DNA from: Bufo bufo
Taxonomy: Eukaryota > Chordata > Amphibia > Anura > Bufonidae
DNA: 64,000 nucleotides
NCBI RefSeq assembly: GCF_905171765.1
Contig: NC_053392.1
Location: 110,876,465 to 110,940,464, forward strand
Direction: 5' to 3'
The position numbers and the translations under genes are program-made. The notes under the pieces are model-generated. The model had not been told where the DNA came from. It worked only from the letters and a program-made list of their open reading frames with translations, and made no database searches. The first letter of the stretch is position 1; every line of letters begins with the position of its first letter. Shown in pieces: positions 23,646 to 34,800 of this stretch.

Positions 23646-23655
23646 TATAACCCGC
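23646..23655 (+). promoter_or_regulatory. Putative self-priming primer-binding site of chromovirus B
   Basis: TATAACCCGC starts one nucleotide after the 5' LTR. It is the exact complement of GCGGGTTATA in the 3' LTR (28011-28020); the 5' LTR copy has one G-to-T-type pairing change (GTGGGTTATA, still a G-U pair in RNA). Confidence 0.65.
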
Positions 23656-23689
23656 CATACTTTGACTGCCATTACTCAGCGGTTTTGTG

Positions 23690-26600
23690 ATGGCGTCAAT
23701 TGATGCGCTAGTTGACCGCATGCAGGAATTATCTCTAGAGGTTGCGGATCTGCGTAGTTCAGAATGCTCTGGCATCAGGTGCAGGTCAAATTTGTGGGGA
23801 GCCTAAAGTTGCTCTTCCTGAGAGATTTGCAGGGGGTGCGGATGACTTCATCCGCTTTAAAGAGTCATGCAAATTGTATTTTCAGCTGCGTCCATCTTCG
23901 TCAGGTGATGAAAGAGGGTTGATATAATAATTACTCTGCTTAAAGGGGACGCGCAATCCTGGGCCTTTTCTCTGCCGCCCAGTTCACTGGTTCTCCAGTC
24001 GGTGGAAGAATTTTTCAAAGCCCTGGGAATAATTTACGATGACCCAGATCGGGTCTCGATGGCGGAATCTAAACTGCGTAAATTTATTACAGGGTGAACA
24101 TACTGCAGAGGTTTACTGCGTTGAGTTTAGGAGATGGGCTACAGAGTCAGAGTGGAATGACCCCGCGTTACGTAATCAGTTTTGTCAGGGGTTATCTGAG
24201 AGATTGAAAGATGCCCTTGCTTTTCATGAGTACCCAGATTCTTTGGAGAATGCTATGTCTTTGGCAGTACGGTTGGATAGACGTGTTAGAGAGAGGTGTA
24301 AGGCTCCCTCCGCGCAAGGGATCCCTTCTGTGAGTGGTTTTGTCTCTACTGCTTCCCAGGATGATGTTACAGGTAACTCTGGGGTAGGGGAGGAACCCAT
24401 GCAGCTGGGTCAGGTATCTTTCCGTTCTGGTAGTAGAGCCTTTAGGAAATTGCATAAACTATGTTACTACTGTGGGAAAAATGGTCATTTTGTTTTTGCT
24501 TGTCCTTTTGTTAAACCGCATGATGATAAGAAAGAGAAAAAAAAAAACATCCTGACTCTTGGTAAAGTGAATGGAGTGGTGGAGCAAGCAGGTATGCAAG
24601 CTCCCTGTAATACTCGTTTTCTCCTTCCAGCTATGGTGGCGCTAGACTCAAGAATTTATTTTGTTGAAGTATTCATTGACTGTGGTGCTGGGGTAAATTT
24701 ATTGACTTTCTTTTTCTTCAAAATCTGGGTCTAAGTACTTGCACTTTAGAAAGAGAGATTCCGGTTTTTGCAATTGATTCTTCCCCTCTTTCTCAAAGGA
24801 GTCTCACTCATATTTCTCATGGTATTCAGTTAAGGGTGAGTGATTCACATGTTGAGATTATGTCTTGTTTTGTCATGAAGGATTTGCCCGCTCCTATAGT
24901 CTTAGGGTTACCGTGGTTGACAAAACATAACCCAATTATAGATTGGCAAGCAAGACAAATCATTGGTTGGAGTGAATTTTGTTCGGATAATTGTCTTGGC
25001 ACATCTATCTCTGGTGTGTCCACTACGGCTCTACCTCAGTATCTCTCAGATTTTGCGGATGTCTTTTCAGAGGGGGGGGGGGGCTCAGGAATTGCCCCCT
25101 CATCGTGATTATGATTGTCCAGTTATTATCATCCCAGGGGCTAAGTTGCCAGAGTCTCGGCTTTACAATCTTTCTCAACCCGAAAGAGAGGTCATGCGGA
25201 AGTATATCGCCGAGAGTTTGGTAAAAGGTCATATTAGGCCATCTAAGTCTCCGGTGGCAGTAGGTTTATTCTTTGTAAAGAAAAAGGATGGATCGCTGAG
25301 ACCTTGTTTAGATTTCCGGGAATTGAACCGTATTATGGTCCGGGATCCGTATCCCCTTCCTTTGATCTCCGACCTTTTTGATCAGATTGTTGGTGCCAAG
25401 GTGTTCTCCAAGTTGGATTTGAGAGGGGCCTACAATCTGATCAGAATCAAGGAAGAGGATGAGTGGAAAACGGCCTTCAATACGCACGAGGGTCATTTTG
25501 AGAATCTGGTTATGTCTTTTGGGTTGACAAACGCGCCAGCGGTATTTCAGCGATTTGTCAATGACATTTTCCATCATTTGGGGGGGGGAGGTTCATGGTA
25601 GTTTACTTGGATGACATTTTAATTTATTCTCCTGATCTGAAGACCCATCAGGATCATGTGAGACAGGTTTTGACGATCCTTCGGGAGAATTAATTATATG
25701 CCAAATTGGAGAAATGTGTGTTTTCTGAGCAGGAGCTTCCGTTTTTGGGATATCTGCTTTCTGACTCTGGTTTTCGTATGGACCCCGAAAAGGTCCGGGC
25801 GGTTCTGGAATGGGACCGACCAGAGAATCAGAAAGCTTTGATGCGGTTTTTGGGGTTTACTAATTATTATACAAAAATGTATTTTGAACTATTCTACCAT
25901 TGTTAGACCTCTGACTGATATGACTAAGAAGGGCGCCAACGTCTCTGTCTGGTCGGATGAGGCATTGCGGGCCTTTTCGACTATTAAGGAGTGTTTTGCG
26001 TCTGCTCCCATTTTGGTGCAGCCTAATGTGTCTCAGCCATTCGTGGTGGAGGTTGATGCATCAGAAGTGGGGGTTGGAGCGGTGCTGTCGCAGGGTTCAT
26101 CTCCTGGCAAGTGGGTCCCGTGTGCTTTTTTTTCCAAATAGCTCTCGGTCGCCGAGAAGAATTATGATGTGGGAGATAGAGAGTTGCTGGCCATCAAGTT
26201 GGCCTTTGAGGAATGGCGTCACTGGATGGAGGGGGCGTCTCACCCCGTTACAGTATATACGGATCATAAGAATTTGGCTTACCTGCAATCTGCCAAGCGT
26301 CTGAACCCTAGACAGGCCAGATAGTCACTGTTTTTTACCAGGTTCAATTTTGTGGTTACTTTTCGCCGGGGGTTAAAAACGTCAAGGCAGATGCGTTGTC
26401 TCGCAGTTTTCCTGGGGATGTGATTCAGAGGATCCTGCTCCGATTTTGGCTGATGGGGTGGTGGTCTCCGCTCTGTACCCCGAATTGTAGATGGAGGTGT
26501 TGGGAGCCCAGGAGGGGGCTCCTGGTTCTTGTCCCCCAGGGAGGTTGTTTGTTCCTGAAGGACTGCGATACAAGGTATTCAAGGAACATCACAATACTGT

Positions 26601-27914
26601 CCTTGCTGGACATCCTGGTGGTAAGTCCACCTGTGACCTTGTGTCCCGGAGGTTCTGGTGGCCCGGGTTACGTAAGAGCATTGAGGATTACGTGGCAGCT
26701 TGTGAAACCTGTGCACGGTCAAAGGTTGCTCATACTCGACCGGCTGGTTCACTTCTTCCTTTGTCGATTCCGTTTCGTCCTTGGACGCACTTGTCTATGG
26801 ACTTTATTACGGATCTGCAGAGTTCCTCCGGGAAAACAGTAATTTTGGTGGTAGTTGACCGTTTTAGTAAAATGGCTCACTTTATATCGTTAACTAGTCT
26901 GCCTAATGCCAAGACTCTTGCGCAGATTTTTGTTGATAATATCGTGAAATTGCATGGTATTCCTTCGGATGTGGTTTCTGATAGGGGCACGCAGTTTGTC
27001 TCCAGGTTTTGGAGGGCGTTCTGCTCTCGGCTTGGCATTCAACTTTCGTTCTCTTCGGCTTTTCATCCGCAGTCGAATGGACAGACAGAGCGTACTAATC
27101 AAAACCTGGAGACCTATTTGAGGTGCTTTGTGACTGGTCCTCATTCTTGTTCCTAGCAGAGTTTGCTTTGAATAACCTTAGGCAGGAGTCCACGGGTAAG
27201 TCGCCATTTTTTGGCGCATACGGTTTTCATCCTCAGTTTGGTACTTTTTCTGGGACTAGTTACTCTGGGATGCCAGAGGAGGAGAGATTTTCTTCTGCCT
27301 TGTATTCTATTTGGCGGAGTATCCAAGTGAATTTGGTGAAGATGGGTGAGAGGTATAAGCGAATGGCTGACAAGAGATGTGCGACTGGTCCGGACCTGTG
27401 TGTGGGTGATCTGGTGTGGTTGTCCACTAAAAATATTAAACTGAGAGTGCCATCTTGGAAACTGGGTCCAAGATTTATTGGTCCGTACAAAATATCTGCG
27501 GTGATCAATCCAGTAGCGTTTCGGCTGGATCTTCCGCAGACTTGGAGGATCCATGATGTGTTCCACAGGTCTTTACTGAAAAAATATGTGAAACCGGTGG
27601 AACCATCACCATTGCCCCTTCCTCCTGTTCTGGTCGATGGAAATTTAGAGTTCGAGATCTCCAGGGTTCTTGACTCTAGAGTTCTTCAGGGTTCCCTTCA
27701 GTACCTGGTACACTGGAGGGGATACGGCCCTGAGGAGAGGATGTGGGTTCCGGCGCTAGATGTCAGTGCCAGCCGACTGGTGAGGGCTTTTCATAGATCC
27801 CACCCGGATAAGGTTGGTCCGGGGTATCCGGAGGTCACCCGTAGAAGGGGGGGTACTGTCATGCCCTGCTCAGACTATGTACGGAGGTCTGCCAGATTAG
27901 CAGCACGTGTCTAG
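23690..27914 (+). pseudogene. Chromovirus B gag-pol, multiply frameshifted
   Basis: Gag opens MASIDALVDRMQELSLEVAD at 23690. The zinc knuckle is CYYCGKNGHFVFAC near 24460. Protease: EVFIDCGAGVNLL near 24670. RT from about 24963 includes DFRELNRI and DLRGAYNLI, with [10 protein letters not shown] near 25600. RNase H lies near 25884-26290 and integrase at 26491-27156 with MDFITDL (first Asp retained), SDRGTQF and GQTER. The last frame (27123-27914) holds the linker NIKLRVPSWKLGP and a chromodomain (YLVHWRGYGPEERMWVP). At least six breaks are visible; two lie in runs of G (about 25072-25082 and 25581-25590). Inactive. Confidence 0.9.
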
Positions 27915-28378
27915 TCATTTGTTTTGTTTTGGAGTCGTGCTAGATCAGCCTCCCTTCAGGTGCACTGGGTGGGGTCGTTGGTTTAAATTACTCCCCTCCC
28001 AGTGTCCTGTGCGGGTTATAGCTTTTGTCAGGCTGTGGAAGCAAGGAGTGAAGGATTGGCTTTTCCTGCTCAGAGAAGATAAGTTGGTTTCTGATTTCTT
28101 TGGTTTGCTGTCTAGGCTGTTTGAGTGTTGTCTGTCCCCTCCTGGTTCTGAGGGAGCAGGCTGCCCCTTTTTTCCCTTTCACCATCTCAGGGATTCTAGG
28201 GTATTCTCAGCCCAGGCACGAGGACACATTATTCCCACCTTCAGTGTCTGAATGTGGGCAAAGCAGAATAGGGAGAGCTGTTAGGAATTTGCTAGGAGGT
28301 GACCTTATCCCCAGCTTCTCGCCTAGAAATATTGTTTGTTTAGTTATCTGTGTATCTTATATCCTGTTCGCCGTGACA
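27857..28378 (+). repeat. 3' LTR of chromovirus B
   Basis: TGTCATGCCC..GCCGTGACA, preceded by a polypurine tract. It contains GCGGGTTATA at 28011-28020, perfectly complementary to the primer-binding site of the same element. Confidence 0.95.
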
Positions 28379-28834
28379 GAATGTGGGTGATCTGGTGTGG
28401 TTGTCTACAAAGAATATCAAACTGAAGGTTCCCTCCTGGAAGTTGGGTCCTAAGTTTATTGGGCCTTACAAGATCTTGTCCGTCATCAATCCCGTTGCCT
28501 TCCGTCTTGATCTTCCTCAGACTTGGAAGATCCATAATGTTTTTCACAGGTCCCTATTAAAATCTTATGTCCAACCCACTGTACCCTCCTCTTTGCCTCC
28601 TCATCCGATTGTTGTTGATGGTAATCTTGAATTTCAGGTCTCTAGGATTGTGGATTCTCGCATTATCCGCGGTTCTCTCCAGTACCTCGTTCATTGGGAG
28701 GGTTATGGTCCTGAGGAGAGGATGTGGGTCCCAGTGGCGGACATTAGGGCCACTCGTCTCATCAGGGCTTTACATAGGTCCCATCCTGAGAAGGTGGGCT
28801 CTGAGTGTCTGGAGTCCACTCGTAGAGGGAGGGG
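28379..28834 (+). pseudogene. Chromovirus A integrase C-terminus and chromodomain
   Basis: This is the continuation of A after the nested B. GDLVWLSTKNIKLKVPSW and FHRSLLKSYVQP belong to the integrase C-terminal GPY/F-type module (KLGPKFIGPYKI). LQYLVHWEGYGPEERMWVP is the chromodomain that gives chromoviruses their name and is thought to guide insertion to marked chromatin. It reads through to RRGRG just before the 3' LTR. Confidence 0.9.
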
Positions 28835-28837
28835 TAC

Positions 28838-29367
28838 TGTCACTGCCAGCTCTCTGAGAAGGTCTGGCAGACGTTCTTCTGTACCTCTTGCATGATGTTC
28901 TTTGTTTTGGTTTCACTTTGTCATCTCCTTTCCTTCTCCAAGCTGTCACCTATTCACACTAATTGCCTCTCTTTATATTCCCTCCCATACTGCCTCACTT
29001 TGCGGTTTATACTACTTCCTGGATTGAAGGGATCACTGCTGGAGACTTCTGTTACTGCTTGTTCAGATAAGTCCTTTCTTGTATTGTGTTTTCTTGCTGG
29101 CTTGATTCTAGGTGACCCTGACTACCTCCGTATTAAGTGCAGGGAGCCGGTGGTCGTGTCCCCTCACTATTATAGGGTTTTCAGGTGTCATACAGTGTAG
29201 GTACGAGGGCATGCAATCGTCTACCTCAGAGACCTTTGTATGTGCTTAGCAGTCAGGGTGAGCTCTTAGGGTTTTACAGGGGTCACCTTTATGCTCCTTA
29301 CTTTGGGATCTAGCCAGTCGGATGTTTATCCATAACTTCCAGCTATCTGCAATATCATTCTGTGACA
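28838..29367 (+). repeat. 3' LTR of chromovirus A
   Basis: TGTCACTGCC..TCTGTGACA, preceded by the polypurine tract AGAGGGAGGGG. About 3.4 percent different from the 5' LTR by hand count. Confidence 0.95.
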
Positions 29368-29372
29368 GCTCC

Positions 29373-31877
29373 AAGGAGTTCCCTGGCGTGGCAGTTCTTC
29401 AGACAATGTGCTGACGACAAGACACAAGTTGTTTGCACGCTTTGCAATCAGAGCCTGAAGTGTGGCATAAACGTTCTCGACCTGAGCACAACCTGAATGA
29501 CCAGGCATTTAAGTGCAAAGCACGAGCTGCAGTGGAGTAGACACCTCAAAAACCAAGAAAGGTCTCTGGCTCCTCCTGATTCCTCTTCTGCTGCAGTCGC
29601 GACCTCTTCATCCACCTCTGGAGTGACAGTGCCACCTGGCACCCCGCAAACAGAGGATCTGTCAGCAACACTAACACCTGGGTCACCAAGCATCTCCACA
29701 ATGTCCCACGGAAGCATTCAGCTCTCCATATCCCAAACGCTGGAGAGGAAGAGGAAGTACCCCCCTACCTACCCGCGATCCCTAGCCCTGAATGGCAGCA
29801 TTTCTAAATTACTTGCCTTTGAAATGCTGTCATTCCGTCTGGTGGAGACGGATAATTTTAAAGGCCTTATGGCGGTGGCTATCCCACAGTATGTTGTGTC
29901 CAGCCGCCACTACTTTTCAAGGGGAGCCATCCCTTCCCTTCACAACCAAGTAGGGGACAAAATCAGGTGTGCACTGCCCAACACCATCTGCGGCAAGGTG
30001 CACCTGACTACTGATACGTGGACCAGTAAGCACGGTCAGGGCCGTTATAGCTCCATAACAGCACACTGGGTAAATGCAGTGGCGGCTGGGCCTGAGGCGG
30101 ATAGCAGTTTGGCGCATGTCCTTCCACCACCGAGGATTGCAGGGTGCTTCAGTTTTCCTCCTGTTGCTTCCTCCTCCTACTCTGCTTCCTCATCCTCTAC
30201 CAGCTCCTCATCCGGTCAGCGTAACACCTTCACCACCAACTTCAGCACAGCCAGGGGTAAAAGACAGCAGGAAGTTTTAAAACTTATCTGTTTGGGGGAC
30301 AAACCCCACACCGCGCAGGACGGGCTTTGAACAACAGACCGATGAGTGGTTTGTGCCAGTCAGCCTCAAGCCTGGCCTGGTGGTGTGCGATAATGGGCGA
30401 AATCTCGTAGCAGCTCTGGGACTAGCCGGTTTGACGCACATCCCTTGCCTGGCGCATGTGCTGAATTTGGAGGTGCAGAGATTCCTTAAAAATGACCCAG
30501 ACATGTCAGAGCTGCTGCATAATGTGCGGCCCATCTGTGCGTGCTTTCGGCGTTCTCACCCTGCTGCTGCTCGCCTGTCAGCGCTGCAGCGTAACTTCGG
30601 CTTTCCCGCTCACCGCCTCATATGCTGGCCAGACTGTGCGAGCAGCAGCAGGCGATAGTGGAGTTTCAGCTGCAGCACGCACGGGTGAGTCGCTCGGCGG
30701 AACAGCACCACTTCACCACCAATGACTAGGCCTCCATGCGAGACCTGTGTTCCTTGTTGCGCTGTTTAGAGTACTCCACCAACATGGCCAGTTCCGATAA
30801 CGCCGTTCTCAGCGTTACTATCCCATTTCTATGCCTCCTTGAAAAAACGCTCATGGCGATGATGGAAGAGGATGCGGCACAGGAGGAGAAGGAGGAAGGG
30901 GGATCATTTCGTAGGGTTTCCGGCCAGTCATTCACAAGTGGCTCCGAGGGTGGGTTCCTGCACCCACAAACCCAAGGTACACAATTGTCCAGCCAGGGCA
31001 CAGTTCTGGAGGATGAGGAGGTGGAGGATGAGGAGATGCAGGAGGAGGAACCTTGTTCACAGCAGGGTGGCACCCAGACCAGCTCATGGCCATCACTGGT
31101 GCGGGATGGGGGTATACAGAGGACACAGACGATACACCTCCCACAGAGGACAGCTTTTCGTTGCCTCTGGGCAGCCTGGCACACATGAGCGATTACATGC
31201 TGCAGTGTCTCCGCAACGACCGCCGAGTTGGCCACATTCTAACTTGTGCTGATTACTGGGTGGCCACGCTGCTGGATCCCCGTTACAAGGACAACGTACC
31301 GTCCTTAATTCCGTCACTGGAACGTGATAGTAAGATGCGCGAGTACAAGCGCCCGCTGGTAGACGCGCTGCTGTTGTCATTCCCACCTGACAGCGGGGGC
31401 ACAGTGGAAGCACAAGGCGAAGGCAGAGGAGGAGAAAGAGGTCGCCAACGCAGCTGGGGCACCGCCAGCACCTCAGAAGGCAGGGTTAGCATGGCCAAAA
31501 TGTGGAAAAGCTTTGTCAGCACGCCACAACAACAAGCACCACCAGCTGATATGGAACGTCTTAGCAGGAGGCAGCATTTCACCAACGTGGTGGAGCAGTA
31601 TGTGTGCACACGCATTCACGTACTGAATAACGGGTCTGCCCCCTCTAACTTCTGGGTCTCCAAATTGGGCACATGGCCTGAGCTTGCCCTTTACGCCTTG
31701 GAGGTGCTGGCCTGCCCTGCAGCCAGTGTATTATCTGAACGTGTATTTAGCCCGGCAGGGGGCGTCATCACAAATAAGCACAGCCGCCTGTCCACACTCA
31801 ACGTGGACATGCTCACGTTCATTAAAATGAACCAGGCTTGGACCCCACAAGACTTTTCTGTACCTAGTGCAGAATAG
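29373..31877 (+). pseudogene. hAT (ZBED-like) transposase, BED finger to dimerisation domain
   Basis: The part begins SSLAWQFFRQC and has a BED-type zinc finger: VCTLCNQ (C-x2-C) and RHLSAKH (H-x4-H) near 29424-29530, interrupted by a TGA at 29494-29496. Next come LTTDTWTSKHGQ (about 30004-30040, first catalytic Asp region) and VCDNGRNLVAAL near 30386 (second Asp), reached after a frameshift near 30329. More frameshifts lie near 30655 and 31050-31190. The C-terminal frame 31053-31877 carries LLDPRYKD, a QRQRSW-like basic insert, FWVSKLG and the dimerisation core LACPAASVLSERVFS. The stop is at 31875-31877. At least four breaks; inactive. Confidence 0.88.
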
Positions 31878-32334
31878 ACATTTATACCACCATCAAACAT
31901 ACATTCTTGTACTCAAGTCAAGTGCAATGATTCTTTGTTTTCTTTTTTTTTATTTGTCCCAATATTTTGGAGGCTACCTACCCCAATAGAAAATAAAAAA
32001 AAAAACATTGTTGGCGACCTCCTCCTCCTCCATTGCTGCCTCACCTACAACACCACATTCACCGCCTCTTCAATTTCCGACTCCATATCCACCTCCTTCT
32101 CTGAGTTGCAGTTTAATAATTTGCAATTTTTAGTTATTTTTTTTATTTTAAGTTATTTCCCTATGCACATTTGTTTGCAGAGCAGTTGCCATGCTCTTAA
32201 GCACATTTTACTGCCTTTTACATCCCCCTAGCCTTTTCAAGGACTATTTTAGAGCAATTTTAATGCAAAAAAGTGCCAATTTTAGTGCCCTAAATTGAAA
32301 AAAATCTTATTTTCAATTGTCAGGTGACATTTTA
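31878..32334 (+). other. hAT 3' non-coding sequence
   Basis: AT-rich sequence with CATTCTTGTACTCAA, TTGTCCCAATATTTTGG and CACATTTGTTTGCAGAGCAG. The same blocks recur at 33760-34080 after the array, showing that this end of the element is duplicated. Confidence 0.7.
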
Positions 32335-33380
32335 CCATTTTTGGCGTATACAAACCACTGCTGTGCCTGGGTGACAGGGGCCTAAATCTCTCAAAATCCT
32401 CTGTTCTATTGCTGGGTGACATGAACCCCCTTTTTCCATGAATGAACCCCTGCTGTGCCTGGGTGACAGGGGCCTAAATCTCTCAAAATCCTCTATTCTA
32501 TTGCTGGGTGACATGAACCCCCTTTTGCTGTGAATTAACCCCTGCTGTGCCTGGGTGACAAGGGCCTAAATCTCTCAAAATCCTCTGTTCAATTGCTGGG
32601 TGACATGAACCCCCTTTTGCCGTGAATGACCCCCTGCTGTGCCTGGGTGACAGGGGCCTAAATCTCTCAAAATCATCTGTTCTATTGCTGGGTGACATGG
32701 ACCCCCTTTTGCCGTGAATGACCCCCTGCTGTGCCTGGGTGACAGGGGCCTAAATCTCTCAAAATCCTCTGTTCTATTGCTGGGTGACATGAACCCCCTT
32801 TTGCCGTGAATGAACCCCTGCTGTGCCTGGGTGACAGGGGCCTAAATATCTCAAAATCCTCTGTTCTTTTGCTGGGTGACATGAACCCCCTTTAGCCGTG
32901 AATTAACCCCTGCTGTGCCTGGGTGACAGGGGCCTAAATCTCTCAAAATCGTCTGTTGTATTGCTGGGTGTCATGAACCCCCTTTTGCCGTGAATGTACC
33001 CCTGCTGTGCCTGGGTGACAGGGGCCTAAATCTATCAAAATCCTCTGTTGTATTGCTGGGTGACATGAACCCCCTTTTGTCGTGAATGAACCCCTGCTGT
33101 GCCTGGGTGACAGGGGCCTAAATCTCTCAAAATCATCTGTTCTATTGCTGGGTGACATGGACCCCCTTTTGCCGTGAATGACCCCCCTGCTGTGCCTGGG
33201 TGACAGGGGCCTAAATCTCTCAAAATCCTCTGTTCTATTGCTGGGTGACATGAACCCCCTTTTGCCGTGAATGAACCCCTGCTCTTCATTGCTGACAAGG
33301 GCCTAAATCTCTCAAAATCCTCTGTTCTATTGCTGGGTGACATGAACCCCCTTTTGCCGTGAATGAACCCCTGCTGTGCA
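32335..33380. repeat. ~92 bp tandem array, about 11 copies
   Basis: The unit contains CTGCTGTGCCTGGGTGACAG, GGGCCTAAATCTCTCAAAAT and TTGCTGGGTGACATGAACCC. Repeats start about every 92-93 bp. The minus-strand frames (PSNRTEDFERFRPLSPRHS) are artefacts: 92 is not divisible by three, and the frames shift at each unit. Confidence 0.95.
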
Positions 33381-33394
33381 TTGCTGACAGGGAA

Positions 33395-33770
33395 CTAAAT
33401 TTTGTGAATCGGAAGATGCGCGACTACAAGCGCACGCTGATGATAGCATTCCCACCTGACAGCGGGGGCACAGTGGAAGCACAAGGCGATGGCAGAGGAG
33501 GAGGAAGAGTTCGCCAACGCAGCTGGGGCACCGCCAGCACCTGAGAAGGCAGGGTTAGCATGGACAAAATGTGGAAAAGCTTTGTCAGCCTTGGAGGTGC
33601 TGACCTGCCCTGCAGCCAGTGTATAGTGTGAACGTGTGTTTAACACGGCAGAGAGCATTATCTGTCCACGGCCGCAGCCAATGTGGACAAGCTTACGTTT
33701 ATTAAAATGAACCAGGCATGGATCCCACAGGACCTGTCCGTACCTTGTGCAGAATAGACATTTATACCAG
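33395..33770 (+). pseudogene. Duplicated, internally deleted hAT transposase end
   Basis: RKMRDYKRTLM, FPPDSGGTVEAQGDGRGG and RQRSWGTAST repeat residues encoded at 31340-31480. Then, after a deletion, LGGADLPCSQC-type sequence and FIKMNQAW-like sequence match the C-terminal end. The matching 3' non-coding sequence follows. The array at 32335-33380 therefore lies between two copies of the same element end, as if two related hAT copies had recombined. Confidence 0.75.
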
Positions 33771-34194
33771 CCTCAACCATCCATTCTTGTACTCAACTGC
33801 ACTTATTCTTTGTTTTATTATGTTATATGTCCCAATATTTTTGGGGATACCCCAATTTAAAAATAAAAAAATAACACAAATCAGTGTTGGCTACCTATTC
33901 CTCCTTCACCGCCGCGTCCACCTACACCGCCACGTCAACCTACACCGCCACATCCACCGCCTCCTCAACCTCCTACTTCTAGATCCAGATTGTTATTTTT
34001 AATTTTTCTGTATTTTATGTTATTTTAAGTCTTTTCCCTATCCACATTTGTTTGCAGAACAGTTGTCATGCTCTTAAGCACATTTTGATGCCTTTTTTAG
34101 CCCTCTAGCCCTTTCCAGGACTATTTTAGAGTCATTTTAGTGCCAAACTCGTCGAACCCGAACATCCAGGTGTCCGCTTAACTCTAGCTGCTAA

Positions 34195-34594
34195 TGTTTT
34201 TATAAATGTATGTTTTAATTTAACTGTGAAGCACTTTGGGCAACAACATTGCAATTAAATGTATTATATAAATAAATAAAAGTTGAAATGTATTTCTCAC
34301 TCTATCAAGCTTGCCATGTGCACTTTTTAAATTTGATCAATCAATTGGTTAGTGTAATGTTTACTATCTTTATTCTCTCCAAAACTTTTCACACATTTAC
34401 TCTGCCCACTCCATAAAGTTACTCTGCCCAGTCCAACCTTTCCACAGTTATTCCAGCCTCTCTAACCACACAACAGTTACTCAAGCGATTCCACCCAGTT
34501 ACTCCGCCCACTCCAGTTGTAGACTACTGGTGAAGGCAAGAACGCTTCACACAATTTCCCCAGAACTTTTAGCTTTTCTAGTTATTATTATTTT
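34195..34594. other. Intergenic flank of the hAT
   Basis: Host or old repeat sequence. A short run of related TTACTC(T/C)GCCCACTCCA motifs lies at 34395-34520; nothing else recognised. Confidence 0.4.
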
Positions 34595-34800
34595 TATTCA
34601 CTTATATAGTGCTGCTATACTCCACAGGACTTTACAGACACTGGAGCTCACAATCTAATTTCCCTATCAGTATGTCTTTGGAATGGGGGAGGAAGCCAGA
34701 GAACCTGAAGGAAACCCACGTAAACATGGGAGAACATAAAAACTCCATGCAGATGTTGACCATGGCCAAATTCAAACTTAGGACCTGCGGTTTGCTGCGT
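34595..34800. repeat. Interspersed SINE/LINE-derived repeat
   Basis: TTATATAGTGCTGCTATACT, CAGGACTTTACAGACA, GTATGTCTTTGGAATG, GGGAGGAAGCC and AAACTCCATGCAGATGTT reproduce a block that is common in vertebrate genomes. I recall it as a LINE/SINE 3'-end-derived repeat; the exact family is not certain. Confidence 0.55.

Larger units (their letters stand above)
23124..28378 (+). mobile_element. Chromovirus B, nested in chromovirus A
   Basis: LTRs at 23124-23644 and 27857-28378 (TGTCATG..GTGACA) are flanked by a perfect 5 bp duplication GAATG (23119-23123 and 28379-28383). Length is 5255 bp. Same gene order and close protein similarity to element A, but a different LTR. It lies in the linker between the integrase core and chromodomain of A, whose frame resumes at 28379. 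By eye the LTRs differ at about 18 of 521 positions. A polypurine run GAAGGGGGGG precedes the 3' LTR. Confidence 0.96.
17294..29367 (+). mobile_element. Chromovirus A (Tf1/sushi-like Ty3/Gypsy LTR element)
   Basis: Two 530 bp LTRs (17294-17823, 28838-29367) with TGTCAC..GTGACA ends are flanked by a perfect 5 bp duplication GCTCC (17289-17293 and 29368-29372). The order gag, protease, RT, RNase H, integrase, chromodomain defines a chromovirus. By eye the LTRs differ at about 18 of 530 positions. Two later insertions split it: a DD37E Tc1 (18217-19778) in gag and chromovirus B (23124-28378) in the integrase C-terminal region. Its own length without them is about 5.2 kb. There is no env. Confidence 0.95.
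12976..34186 (+). mobile_element. hAT transposon, 21 kb through nested insertions
   Basis: The element starts TAGGGTTGAGCGAAC at 12976 and ends CGCTTAACTCTA at 34186 (inverse TAGAGTTAAGCG), imperfect terminal inverted repeats. It is flanked by a perfect 8 bp duplication GCTGCTAA (12968-12975 and 34187-34194). GAACCCGAAC-type motifs follow both ends. Own content: 5' non-coding arrays (13525-13760, 15560-16430), ZBED-type transposase (16500-17293 plus 29373-31877), a 3' array (32335-33380) and a second partial copy of the transposase end (33395-33770). Insertions: Tc1 DD34E and chromovirus A with its own passengers. Removing chromovirus A and one copy of its duplication rejoins the transposase in frame. 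Confidence 0.95.

Noticed and set aside
17294..29367. Chromoviruses A and B as endogenous retroviruses with an envelope gene
   Set aside because: No env-like frame follows integrase; the chromodomain runs almost to the polypurine tract.
32332..33343. Minus-strand frames with PSNRTEDFERFRPLSPRHS repeats
   Set aside because: Products of the ~92 bp tandem array in hAT non-coding DNA; the frame changes at each unit.
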